Part shown: piece after piece, positions 1 to 6,835 of the stretch
Position numbering within the stretch: position 1 is the first letter of the stretch
How the letters are laid out: every line of letters begins with the position of its first letter
Assembly: GCA_002423705.1 (NCBI GenBank)
Contig: DINW01000048.1
Span: forward strand, 22,599 to 35,347
Source: Clostridium sp. UBA5530
Lineage (GTDB): Bacteria; Bacillota; Clostridia; Clostridiales; Clostridiaceae
Direction of reading: 5' to 3'
Length of the DNA: 12,749 nt
The notes under the pieces: generated by a model
Seen by the model: only the letters and a program-made list of their open reading frames with translations
Database searches by the model: none
Told to the model about the DNA's origin: nothing
Translations under genes and position numbers: made by a program

Positions 1-50
1 CTCCACCCTCTTTAGGTTGGAGGCAACAGCAACTACTGCCCTAGATAAGT
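1..50 (-). repeat. Structured repeat, copy 1 (truncated by window edge)
   Basis: Read on the minus strand this is the 5' part of the same element seen at 10982-11062 and 12491-12571. It opens with ACTTATCTAGGG (42-50 region), continues through the left arm of an outer stem (GTTGCTGTT) and then a full inner hairpin: 9-nt arms at 14-22 and 1-9 around an AAAG loop (minus-strand sense). The window edge cuts the element exactly after the inner hairpin, so the right outer arm is not visible. It begins 16 nt after the stop codon of the DUF2812 gene, on the same strand. I do not recognise it as a named RNA or mobile element. Confidence 0.7.
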
Positions 51-66
51 TTCACCTGATGTAAAG

Positions 67-1350
67 CTACTTAAAGACCTTGCCATAAGCTATATCTAAA
101 AGTTGATTCCTATCCATCATATCTGGAATGTAATGAAACTCCATAAATTTGTCCTTGGAAACCAAGTAAAATTTATTTGCATTTTGGTCAACATATATAT
201 TAACATTTTCTAGAGTTCTTTCCTTATATTCATCAATTACAAAACCCTTTTTCTTTAGCTGTCTAATTCTAGTATTAAATTGACCTTTTAAAATCCATTG
301 ATAAGGGCTTTGGTATAGATTATAATTTAGATCTAGTTTATTCCCATTTCCACTATAATACATAAAAGATGCTAAGACACTTCCCTCATTACTCATATGT
401 GGATTTTCTCCTGGAGCAGTGGTATCATAAAAATCTTCTAATTTTAGTATAACCTTATTGTTATCCACAGTGGTTTCATTAAAATCAATAACATCTGTTA
501 ATATTATTGCCACTCCAATTATAATAGCTATCATTGTGGTAATTAAAAATGTTGTCCACTTTAATGGTTCCTTTCTTTTAAGAGAGCTTCTATTTATAAA
601 TCTTATTATTTTACTAGAAAACTGTTCTAATATAAAAACAGCTAATAAAAACCTTATAAAAGTTGTTTTCCCTGTTAATATTATACCAAAAGCAAAAAAC
701 AATATAGCTATCTTAACCAATGATACATTGGCTATTACTAAATCATATCCTACATACTTTACAGGAATATTATGTTTTAAAGATTTTCTCCCTACAATAG
801 CCCAAATAAAAAATGTAACAACCTGGACTATATTAGCAGTAGTGAGTAAAGTTAATAGAGTTAGCACTACAATAGAACTTTTCTGTGCTAAAAAGTCTAT
901 TATACCTGCCTCTTTAATCATATATTGAATTGCTAACACAAATATGATGGCAAATATGTTTTTCAAGATATAACCTAAGGATGTTCTAAAGATAACTCTA
1001 AACTTTTCTTTATCCTCTGTGTAAATAGGGATGTTTTCTTCATCCTTTTCACTACAATATATTTGTACTTTGTTCATCTGACATAGAAATTTCCATCCTG
1101 CTGATATGCAATATTCTTTAAACTCTAAGGCCTTATCATTATTACTTTCATCAAAAAAGCACATATCTTCCATCATAGCCACAGAATATTTTATCCTCCT
1201 AGGCTCCATGGAAACAAATCTTAAACAGTTATATTTTATGCTCTGGAGTTTCCATCCCTTCAGTGCCATCTTTTCTAGATATTGTTCCAAAGCTCTATAT
1301 TCAAAGGCTACTACAGGAAATAGGGTAAATTTATGGTTTTTTATTATCAT
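67..1350 (-). CDS. DUF2812 domain-containing membrane protein
   Basis: This 427-residue protein starts with a soluble domain (about residues 8-115) of DUF2812 type. It has the LEKMALKGWKL stretch, an EPRRIKYSV strand, a KEYCISAGWKF helix, and a PIYTEDKEK end leading to the membrane. About five hydrophobic segments follow (roughly 124-145, 159-186, 203-224, 229-244 and 265-286), then a hydrophilic C-terminal region of about 140 residues of unknown function. The ATG start is supported by AGGAGG eight bases upstream, lying inside the end of the padR-type gene; the two frames overlap by 20 bp, so they are probably translationally coupled. DUF2812 proteins are commonly encoded beside PadR repressors and are thought to be membrane stress or export-related, but no biochemical role is established. 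The pairing is seen; a role in envelope or drug stress is inference. Confidence 0.85.
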   Translation of the reverse strand: MIIKNHKFTLFPVVAFEYRALEQYLEKMALKGWKLQSIKYNCLRFVSMEPRRIKYSVAMMEDMCFFDESNNDKALEFKEYCISAGWKFLCQMNKVQIYCSEKDEENIPIYTEDKEKFRVIFRTSLGYILKNIFAIIFVLAIQYMIKEAGIIDFLAQKSSIVVLTLLTLLTTANIVQVVTFFIWAIVGRKSLKHNIPVKYVGYDLVIANVSLVKIAILFFAFGIILTGKTTFIRFLLAVFILEQFSSKIIRFINRSSLKRKEPLKWTTFLITTMIAIIIGVAIILTDVIDFNETTVDNNKVILKLEDFYDTTAPGENPHMSNEGSVLASFMYYSGNGNKLDLNYNLYQSPYQWILKGQFNTRIRQLKKKGFVIDEYKERTLENVNIYVDQNANKFYLVSKDKFMEFHYIPDMMDRNQLLDIAYGKVFK

Positions 1351-1666
1351 AAAAACTGCCTCCTAAAAACATTTCTCCATCTCTTACTAAAATTAGTAAT
1401 CTTTCGTACTCCTGTTTTAATATATTCATACCCTTTTCTGTAATTATATAGCTTCTTTTTCTTCCCTCTAAGGCAGTTTCCCTTATAAAATTCTCTTTCT
1501 CAAACTTTCCAAGCAATGCATAAAGAGTACCTGGACCTACTTTTACTCTTCCTTTAGATATTTTTATAACCTCTTCCATAATATCTACACCACAGCACTG
1601 TTGCATCAAGGCAAGTAATATATAATACATAGGCTCTGTTAAGTTTTGAAACTGTTCTCTAGCCAT
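1331..1666 (-). CDS. PadR family transcriptional regulator
   Basis: A 111-residue winged-helix protein matching the short PadR class. The N-terminal helix carries LTEPMYYILLALMQ (about 9-22), followed by the recognition region with VGPGTLYALLGKFEKENFI (about 42-60), the characteristic wing RKRSYIITEKG (about 69-79), and a C-terminal dimerisation helix (about 80-100). An AAGGAG ribosome binding site lies six bases before the ATG. The gene overlaps the downstream DUF2812 gene by 20 bp, giving a two-gene operon. A perfect 17-bp inverted repeat between the promoter and the ribosome binding site suggests autorepression of the operon, as is usual for PadR proteins. The ligand is unknown. Confidence 0.92.
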   Translation of the reverse strand: MAREQFQNLTEPMYYILLALMQQCCGVDIMEEVIKISKGRVKVGPGTLYALLGKFEKENFIRETALEGRKRSYIITEKGMNILKQEYERLLILVRDGEMFLGGSFYDNKKP

Positions 1667-1671
1667 AATTA

Positions 1672-1677
1672 CTCCTT
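1672..1677 (-). promoter_or_regulatory. Ribosome binding site of padR-type gene
   Basis: AAGGAG on the minus strand, five to six bases before the ATG at 1664-1666. It lies only a few bases from the operator palindrome, so a repressor bound there would sit at the start of the transcript. Confidence 0.7.
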
Positions 1678-1680
1678 TTA

Positions 1681-1697
1681 ATATCGATACTCGATAT
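1681..1697. promoter_or_regulatory. Palindromic operator, probable PadR autoregulatory site
   Basis: Perfect inverted repeat ATATCGA-TAC-TCGATAT. It lies between the -10 box (1708-1713) and the ribosome binding site of the padR-type gene, overlapping the expected transcription start region. PadR-family repressors usually bind an inverted repeat in their own promoter; assignment of this one to the adjacent PadR protein is inference from position and symmetry. Confidence 0.7.
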
Positions 1698-1707
1698 ATT
1701 TACATTA

Positions 1708-1736
1708 ATTGTACCTTATACAAATATATGCTTCAA
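1708..1736 (-). promoter_or_regulatory. Sigma-A promoter of padR-DUF2812 operon
   Basis: On the minus strand a -35 box TTGAAG (1731-1736) is followed by exactly 17 bp and a -10 box TACAAT (1708-1713). Transcription would begin near 1700, just before the palindrome at 1681-1697. Confidence 0.7.
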
Positions 1737-1795
1737 CTATAATTTGTAATGAATTCTATAATTTGTTTTTTGTTTTCTATTGTTTTATCTTATAT

Positions 1796-1825
1796 AAAAA
1801 AGAACTAGCTTTTACACTAGTTCTT
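1796..1825 (-). terminator. Rho-independent terminator of AraC-type gene
   Basis: Perfect 9-bp stem (AAGAACTAG at 1800-1808 with CTAGTTCTT at 1817-1825) and an 8-nt loop. On the minus strand it is followed by six T residues. It lies about 125 bp after the stop codon of the AraC/GyrI-like regulator and upstream of the padR promoter, separating the two units. Confidence 0.8.
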
Positions 1826-1866
1826 AGTAATGTTTGTCATATTAATTGTCATTCTATATCTTTTAA

Positions 1867-1888
1867 TAACTTAATAGAAATTAAGTTA
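1867..1888. repeat. AT-rich inverted repeat between AraC-type gene and its terminator
   Basis: Perfect 9-bp arms TAACTTAAT and ATTAAGTTA around an AGAA loop. It is downstream of the AraC-type stop codon on the minus strand. There is no proper T-tract on either strand, so it is not a convincing terminator; it may be a weak secondary structure or a protein-binding palindrome. Confidence 0.4.
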
Positions 1889-1951
1889 CTTTACGAATAA
1901 AAAGTAAATAGACTGTGTTCAATTAGGTATCTCTTTATTTATAATCTCAAC

Positions 1952-2803
1952 CTACTTTTTCCTTACTGGCACCCAAACTTCACCTGTTGAGTTATTAGCC
2001 TTACCATAGTACATCTCAAACTGAGGACCTTCTACTTCTACAAAATCTGATGTTGGGAACCATTCAGTATAAATTCTTCTCCATATATTAGGAATATTGC
2101 AGCTATCCGCCGGGAAAATAGCCCACGTCAATGCTGGCACAGACAATATCTCATACTCTTTTGGAATAACCAAATTGTTTGGAACATATTGGCATATCAT
2201 ATATTTGAAAGAATCTTCTTTATAGCCAAATAAAGCTGCATGCAACATTGTATCATGGCTACGACCTAAAAGAGCATTTATATTATCAACAGAGCCGTTG
2301 TTGTCACACTCTGTGCAAAATTTTGGCACCTCCTTAAATGCCCTTTCTTGACTTTCTGCCTGAATTCTTCCCGAAACACCAAATACCTGAAAAGCTTCTT
2401 TTTGTTCAATACGATAATTCATCTCTATACCTCCCTTAATAGATAGGTGAAAAGTCATTGGTGGATAGGCCTTCAGCATTGTTCCCATATTACGTGCTAG
2501 TGTAGGAGCAATACCATGGATAGCTTTAAATGCCCTGGAAAATGCCTCTGGCGATTCATATCCATATTTCAAAGCTATATCTATAATTTTTGTATTACTA
2601 TTTTGTAACTCACTTGCAGCTAAAGTTAACCTTCTTCGACGAATATATTCCGATAGCGCTACGCCGCTAATAAAAGAAAACATCCTCTGAAAGTGATATA
2701 CAGAGCAACAAACTATCTTTGCTAACTGCTCATATTCAATTGTATCTGTAAGGTGTACTTCGATATAGTTCATAGCACTGTTCATTCCATCAAGCCAATC
2801 CAT
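1952..2803 (-). CDS. AraC family regulator with GyrI-like effector-binding domain
   Basis: The protein has 283 residues if started at ATG 2801-2803, preferred because GGGGGAGAG lies just upstream; an in-frame ATG 45 bp earlier has no such site. Residues about 8-105 form the two-HTH AraC DNA-binding domain, with YHFQRMFSFISGVALSEYI for the first unit and IALKYGYESPEAFSRAFK for the second. Residues about 125-283 resemble the AraC_E_bind/GyrI-like domain, starting with FQVFGVSGRI and ending with VWVPVRKK. This is the Rob/BmrR-type plan, in which a small, often hydrophobic compound binds the C-terminal domain. The gene follows the first ABC-F gene by 92 bp with no convincing terminator between, so they may be partly co-transcribed. 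A terminator follows at about 1800. The ligand and targets are unknown. Confidence 0.9.
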   Translation of the reverse strand: MDWLDGMNSAMNYIEVHLTDTIEYEQLAKIVCCSVYHFQRMFSFISGVALSEYIRRRRLTLAASELQNSNTKIIDIALKYGYESPEAFSRAFKAIHGIAPTLARNMGTMLKAYPPMTFHLSIKGGIEMNYRIEQKEAFQVFGVSGRIQAESQERAFKEVPKFCTECDNNGSVDNINALLGRSHDTMLHAALFGYKEDSFKYMICQYVPNNLVIPKEYEILSVPALTWAIFPADSCNIPNIWRRIYTEWFPTSDFVEVEGPQFEMYYGKANNSTGEVWVPVRKK

Positions 2804-2895
2804 AACTCTCTCCCCCTTCAAGATAAATATATCATTGTATCTAAACAAAAACCTTGCAATCCATGCACCATAATATCATGGCAAAAAAAGCTGCA

Positions 2896-4452
2896 CTACT
2901 TTATTTCAGTGGTCCAATCCTCACAATCCCACACATCAGTCACCACATCTTTATAAAACTCTGGTTCGTGGCATACCAAAAGGATACTACCCTTATATTC
3001 CTTTAATGCTCTTTTTAATTCGTTTTTAGCATCCACATCTAGGTGATTGGTTGGTTCGTCTAAAATTAAGATATTAGTTGGTCTGTTTAACAGTTTACAA
3101 AGCCTTACTTTGGCTTGCTCTCCACCACTTAAGATATCCATAGTACTTGCAATATGCTCTCTAGTTAATCCACATCTAGCAAGCTTGGTTCTTATTTGTG
3201 TTTGAGTATCTTTAGGAAAATCATCCCACAATTCCTTGATTACAGATTTTTTTATAACTTCACTTTTCACTTCCTGCTGGAAATATCCTATATGCTGAAG
3301 GATTCCTAAAGTTACCTTACCTTCTATGGGCGCTAATAATCCTATTAAACTTTTTAAAAGAGTAGTTTTACCTATTCCATTAGCCCCTATAAGTGCAATC
3401 TTTTCGCCTTTCATCATTGTTAAATTTAATGGACATGTTAAAGGTCTCTCATAGCCTATTACTAAATCCTTGGTTTCAAAAATTAAACTTCCTGAAGGGC
3501 TGGCTTCTTTAAAAGTAAAATGTGGTTTAACCTTGTTTTTTTCTATCTCTATTCTTTGAATTTTATTAAGCTTCTTTTCCCTTGCCTTTGCCATAGCAGC
3601 AGTAGCTGCTCTAACCTTATTCTTTCTTATATACTCCTCAAGACTTTCAATTTCCTTCTGCTGTTTATTATAATCTATTAATATCTGTGTTTTTCTTTCT
3701 TGGTACAATTTTAAGAACTTTTCGTAATTACCTACATACCTAGTTAATTTTTTATTTTCTAAATGATAGACCACGTTAATAACACTATTTAAAAACATAT
3801 TATCGTGGGAGATTATTATAAAAGCATTTTCATAGTTTGATAAATATTCCTTGAGCCACTCTATATTCTCTTCATCTAAATGGTTTGTTGGCTCATCTAA
3901 AAGTAAAATATCAGGCTTTTCTAATAGTAATTTTCCAAGGAGTATCTTGCTTCTCTGGCCACCACTTAACTTTGAAGTTCCTCTATCTAATAACTCCTTA
4001 AAACCAAGGCCTGTAGCTATTCCTTCTATTTTAGATTCTATAGAATAAAATTCGTCTTTTTCTAAGGTTTCCTGTAATACTGCTATTTTACTAAGGGTCC
4101 TCTGCATTTCTTTTTCTTCTATAGTACTCATACTTTCATATAGTTTATTTAGATTTTTTTCTATATTAAAAAGCTCTGTAAAAGCTGTTCTCAAGTACAT
4201 CCTAACTGTATCCTTATCTTTAAGCTCCACATTTTGATCCATATAACCCACTGAAACCTTTCTGTTCCACTCTATAGTTCCTTGTTCCGGCAAGATTTCA
4301 TGGGTAATAAGCTTTAAAAAGGTTGTTTTTCCCTCTCCATTAGCCCCAACTAATCCTATATGCTCTCCATTCAATAAATTAAAAGAAACATCATTAAAAA
4401 TTTGTCTATCTCCAAAACCTTGTGACATATTAGTCACCTTTAAAATACTCAT
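2896..4452 (-). CDS. ABC-F family ATPase (paralogue 1)
   Basis: A 518-residue soluble protein with two ABC ATPase domains and no membrane segments, the ABC-F plan. Domain 1 has Walker A GANGEGKT (36-43), signature LSGGQ (162-166), Walker B ILLLDEP (182-188) with NHLD, and switch His216. A charged, helical linker (about 240-315) corresponds to the tRNA-contacting interdomain arm. Domain 2 has Walker A GANGIGKT (356-363), LSGGE (441-445), Walker B ILILDEP (461-467) with NHLD, and His495. Family members bind the ribosomal E site and either rescue stalled ribosomes or displace antibiotics; which applies here cannot be read from sequence. GAGGGG precedes the ATG by nine bases. A second copy of equal length lies at 8324-9880. 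The upstream leader of about 150 nt contains a possible 17-codon ORF. Confidence 0.93.
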   Translation of the reverse strand: MSILKVTNMSQGFGDRQIFNDVSFNLLNGEHIGLVGANGEGKTTFLKLITHEILPEQGTIEWNRKVSVGYMDQNVELKDKDTVRMYLRTAFTELFNIEKNLNKLYESMSTIEEKEMQRTLSKIAVLQETLEKDEFYSIESKIEGIATGLGFKELLDRGTSKLSGGQRSKILLGKLLLEKPDILLLDEPTNHLDEENIEWLKEYLSNYENAFIIISHDNMFLNSVINVVYHLENKKLTRYVGNYEKFLKLYQERKTQILIDYNKQQKEIESLEEYIRKNKVRAATAAMAKAREKKLNKIQRIEIEKNKVKPHFTFKEASPSGSLIFETKDLVIGYERPLTCPLNLTMMKGEKIALIGANGIGKTTLLKSLIGLLAPIEGKVTLGILQHIGYFQQEVKSEVIKKSVIKELWDDFPKDTQTQIRTKLARCGLTREHIASTMDILSGGEQAKVRLCKLLNRPTNILILDEPTNHLDVDAKNELKRALKEYKGSILLVCHEPEFYKDVVTDVWDCEDWTTEIK

Positions 4453-4480
4453 TTGTTAATTCCCCTCTTTTATTTCATTT

Positions 4481-4534
4481 CTAACCATTGTTATTTTCCA
4501 TTGCTCCAAGAGAAAAGGATTCATAACAAATCAT
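4481..4534 (-). CDS. Possible leader ORF upstream of ABC-F paralogue 1
   Basis: A 17-codon ATG frame (begins MICYES, ends ENNNG) ends about 28 bp before the ABC-F start codon. The only upstream purine run is a weak GGTAAG at slightly long spacing. Antibiotic-resistance ABC-F genes are often controlled by attenuation through short leader peptides, which makes it worth noting. However, no alternative terminator/antiterminator pair is visible between it and the gene, so it may be chance. Confidence 0.2.
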   Translation of the reverse strand: MICYESFSLGAMENNNG

Positions 4535-4602
4535 CTATTTTAACTTACCATGTTCTAAGACAAATTTACAAGTTTATAAACATTTCTGTAAAGATCTCTA
4601 TC

Positions 4603-4646
4603 AAAAAAACAGGTGATACAACCTACAGACTAAGTTATATCACCTG
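4603..4646 (-). terminator. Strong rho-independent terminator of CD3324-type gene
   Basis: Arms at 4610-4622 and 4634-4646 pair over 13 positions with a single mismatch (CAGGTGATA plus AAC on one side, GTT plus TATCACCTG on the other) around an 11-nt loop. On the minus strand they are followed by seven T residues. It sits just after the CD3324-type stop codon and insulates that gene from the ABC-F gene downstream. Confidence 0.9.
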
Positions 4647-4653
4647 CTTATAA

Positions 4654-4941
4654 TCACGGGGAATATTCTTCCCTATTTTTGTACAATCTTAATATTCTTC
4701 TTATACTAGCTTCGCTTAAATAAAACTTATTGGATAGCTCCTTTACAGAAGTTCCTTCTTTATATTTGCATAAAATATCTCTATTTCTAATGTCCAATTC
4801 CTTTAAGGCTCCACTGGTTTCTCCCCAAGTTTTTTTATTTTCATTTTTTCTTGGGATATACAAATATTCTCCATCTATATATTCTTGAACTATTTGCAGT
4901 ATTTCCTTTGGAAGTATATCTTGGGCTTTTTCATATCTCAT
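4654..4941 (-). CDS. CD3324 family HTH protein
   Basis: This 95-residue protein matches the small clostridial CD3324 family. It opens with a helical ILPKEILQIVQEYIDGEYLYIP segment, followed by a conserved linker with KTWGETSG (about 37-44). The C-terminal helix-turn-helix reads GTSVKELSNKFYLSEASIRR (about 63-82), then ILRLYKN. The HTH resembles those of Mor-like activators and resolvases, so DNA binding is likely, but targets are unknown. AAAGGAG lies nine bases before the ATG. The gene has its own strong terminator at 4603-4646. Upstream is a long leader with a candidate -10 box, a 15-codon frame with a good ribosome binding site, and a large hairpin, suggesting leader-level control. Confidence 0.85.
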   Translation of the reverse strand: MRYEKAQDILPKEILQIVQEYIDGEYLYIPRKNENKKTWGETSGALKELDIRNRDILCKYKEGTSVKELSNKFYLSEASIRRILRLYKNREEYSP

Positions 4942-5026
4942 AAATCATTGCTCCTTTATCTACATATATTTTGTAAATAAGGCACAACAATTAATAAAAA
5001 ATGTATCAAATTAATCTTTTAACTAC

Positions 5027-5070
5027 GCTCTGAACAACTTGTTTCATGTCTTACAATCGTTGTGCAGAGC
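5027..5070 (-). other. Long imperfect hairpin in leader of CD3324-type gene
   Basis: Outer arms GCTCTG (5027-5032) and CAGAGC (5065-5070) are perfect. After one mismatch come ACAAC/GTTGT, then a two-base bulge and TTGT/ACAA around a 10-nt loop. There is no T-tract after it on either strand, so it is not a simple terminator. On the minus strand the right half covers the last codons and stop of the 15-codon leader frame, so ribosome position could influence folding. Function is inference only. Confidence 0.5.
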
Positions 5071-5098
5071 TAACTACAGCCATTTTCTTTTCAAACAC
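5051..5098 (-). CDS. Putative 15-residue leader peptide
   Basis: A GTG start at 5096-5098 is preceded by GAGGTG with a seven-base spacer, an excellent clostridial ribosome binding site. It opens a 15-codon frame (VFEKKMAVVSSAQRL) ending in TAA. The frame ends inside the hairpin at 5027-5070. A candidate -10 box TATAAT lies at 5139-5144, so the frame would be near the start of a transcript leading to the CD3324-type gene. No homologue is recognised, and the frame is short enough to be chance; the ribosome binding site is the main argument. Confidence 0.35.
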   Translation of the reverse strand: MFEKKMAVVSSAQRL

Positions 5099-5138
5099 TT
5101 TAAATCACCTCGACAATTATCTATCATCTATGAGTAAG

Positions 5139-5205
5139 ATTATACCTCAATTTAAATAATTTAGAAAGTGAAATTCATTATAAATTCTTCCTCAGTTTAA
5201 ATTAT
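5139..5205 (-). promoter_or_regulatory. Candidate promoter region with direct repeats, CD3324-type gene
   Basis: Two 16-bp direct repeats, CCTCAATTTAAATAAT (5145-5160) and CCTCAGTTTAAATTAT (5190-5205), match at 14 of 16 positions and are 45 bp apart. On the minus strand each is followed by TATAAT: immediately at 5139-5144, and after seven bases at 5177-5182. The corresponding -35 positions match the consensus poorly (TTTCTA at the first). This fits an activator-dependent promoter, or simply AT-rich sequence. Confidence 0.4.
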
Positions 5206-5228
5206 CCATGAAATTTAGTGATGTACTG

Positions 5229-5825
5229 CTATTCTTTAATTATTTCAAAGATAAAAATACAGGGTTCTTTTTCCATACTTTCAATGGCTGAAGATACTAC
5301 TTCCTTGGTTTTTAATTTTATACCTAAAGCATTTTGTATATGATGCCTAAAATGTCCTGCACAACATAAACAATAGGTAGCTGAAATAGGCTTATCTAAA
5401 GTTTCCTTGCTTATACATGTACATGCACATTTGTACTTTCCATCTACCTCATACCATATGCCGTCTCTTATATTTCCCTCTTCATCTAAAGATGTTAAAT
5501 AATTTTCAAAGGGGTGCGCTTCCTTTAATGCTTGTATCTTTTCTTCCAAGGTGAAATCTTTTTCTTCCATACTCTTAGCAAAATTCTTAACATTTTTTTC
5601 CCTTGCACCACCAAGACAACATGCACAACTATCAATAACTTCATACCGCTGCTGATAGGTTAGTCTGGCATCAATGATGTTCATGGCATGTCTCATAAAT
5701 TTGATTTTTTGCTTTTTAGGGGACTTGTCTCCTATATCCTCATATCCTTGGTATATTTCATTTATAATTTTCTCATCAACTAAGTGCTCCCTGAGAGATT
5801 TCTTTAATTTTTCTGGATAAGGCAT
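5229..5825 (-). CDS. Cysteine-rich protein of unknown function, probable metal binder
   Basis: This 198-residue soluble protein has no signal peptide or membrane segment. Nine of its ten cysteines fall in three clusters: Cys67/69/70 (CACC), Cys133/135/137 (CACTC) and Cys152/154/155 (CLCC). The tenth is Cys189. His158, His161 and His162 follow the third cluster. Such clustering suggests a structural or redox metal site (zinc or iron-sulphur). It may belong to a DUF6144-like clostridial family, but I cannot confirm the name. Its ATG is two bases after the stop of the AraC-type gene, with GAAGGGAAG inside that gene as ribosome binding site, so the two form one operon. No clear terminator follows the stop. 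Function not known. Confidence 0.8.
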   Translation of the reverse strand: MPYPEKLKKSLREHLVDEKIINEIYQGYEDIGDKSPKKQKIKFMRHAMNIIDARLTYQQRYEVIDSCACCLGGAREKNVKNFAKSMEEKDFTLEEKIQALKEAHPFENYLTSLDEEGNIRDGIWYEVDGKYKCACTCISKETLDKPISATYCLCCAGHFRHHIQNALGIKLKTKEVVSSAIESMEKEPCIFIFEIIKE

Positions 5826-5827
5826 GT

Positions 5828-6742
5828 TTATCTCTTCCCTTCTTCACTAATATTAGATTTATTTATTTTTTTCACTGGAATATGAAGAAAATACCCAAGT
5901 TCATCATCTATTTCAATAACTGGAGCTTCATGAAAGTTAAACTCATATCCAAAATTCATTGGTTTAAAGGAATTTGCAACCTGCCATGCAGATGATATGA
6001 CACTTCCATGTTCTTCAGTACTATATTGATTATGATAAAACACTGCATATTCTGATGATTTTATATTAACTGCCTGTAACCCGTTTGGAATGATTTCATT
6101 ATAGTGGTCAGAAACAGCAATGGCGAACATATGCATGTCATAGGGCCTTGGCTTATTTAGGCACGCTCCACAGCAAAATAATCCTTGCCTAATTTCACTA
6201 AATTTATCTTCTATACCGTCTTTAATACAATACTCATAAAATTTACTAGGATCTAGTTTCTTTGTATTTATCTTGCCAATAAACTTCATAGAAGGTTTTG
6301 TTGCAAAAAACACATCAATATTTTTCTTTTCATATAGTCCTTTATCTAATGCCTCATGAGATGCTCTATGTATAAACCTCTTCATTATATCTGGCTTAGA
6401 GTATGAAATAATTCTACTATGATGCTGCCGCCTACACTGTATAGGTAATACTCTAAAATGCTTTTTAAAAGCCCTTGAAAATGCTTCATGGCTTGAATAG
6501 CCACTATCTAAAGCAATATTGATAATAGATTCTTTTGAGTACATTACTTCAAATAATGACTTAGTTAACCGCCTTGTTCTTATGTATTCCTTAAGAGTCA
6601 TGCCAGTAACTATACTGAAAATTCTATAAACTTGCATCAAGGAAAAATTAGTTTCCTCTGCAATTGCATCGAGCTCAATATTATTCTGCAAGTTGTCTTC
6701 AATATAATCAATAATTCTTTCAGTAATTTCAAAATAATCCAT
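5828..6742 (-). CDS. AraC family regulator with GyrI-like effector domain, operon partner of Cys-rich protein
   Basis: A 304-residue protein. The AraC DNA-binding domain spans about residues 6-104 (MQVYRIFSIVTGMTLKEYI first, IALDSGYSSHEAFSRAFKKH second). From about 143 to 293 comes a GyrI-like ligand domain (FFATKPSMKFIGKI at the start, GYFLHIPVKK at the end). It differs from the AraC-type protein at 1952 by carrying Cys190, Cys191 and Cys194 in a GLFCCGACLN loop, plus Cys172. AAAGGGG lies seven bases before the ATG. It is the first gene of a tight operon with the cysteine-rich protein, which suggests the regulator responds to the condition that protein handles. A TATAAT at 6802-6807 is a plausible -10 box without a good -35, as expected for activator-driven transcription. 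Confidence 0.9.
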   Translation of the reverse strand: MDYFEITERIIDYIEDNLQNNIELDAIAEETNFSLMQVYRIFSIVTGMTLKEYIRTRRLTKSLFEVMYSKESIINIALDSGYSSHEAFSRAFKKHFRVLPIQCRRQHHSRIISYSKPDIMKRFIHRASHEALDKGLYEKKNIDVFFATKPSMKFIGKINTKKLDPSKFYEYCIKDGIEDKFSEIRQGLFCCGACLNKPRPYDMHMFAIAVSDHYNEIIPNGLQAVNIKSSEYAVFYHNQYSTEEHGSVISSAWQVANSFKPMNFGYEFNFHEAPVIEIDDELGYFLHIPVKKINKSNISEEGKR

Positions 6743-6835
6743 GGATTGTCCCCTTTATTATCATAAAATATCAATGATTTATTTTCTTGACTTTTCTTAA
6801 CATTATAACATTAATATTCTATACTAATATTACAT

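Noticed and set aside
458..928. 156-codon plus-strand open frame
   Set aside because: Lies opposite the membrane segments of the DUF2812 gene; its hydrophobic translation is the usual antisense mirror of membrane codons, and there is no ribosome binding site.
1709..1900. 63-codon plus-strand open frame in the gap before the AraC-type gene
   Set aside because: Runs through a terminator hairpin and a second inverted repeat and has no ribosome binding site; composition is that of AT-rich intergenic DNA.
4942..5228. CRISPR-like or other repeat array in the gap upstream of the CD3324-type gene
   Set aside because: Only two copies of a 16-bp AT-rich repeat; no regular spacers or further units.
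6788..6815. Plus-strand TTGACT as a promoter
   Set aside because: No good -10 at 16-18 bp and no plus-strand gene downstream.
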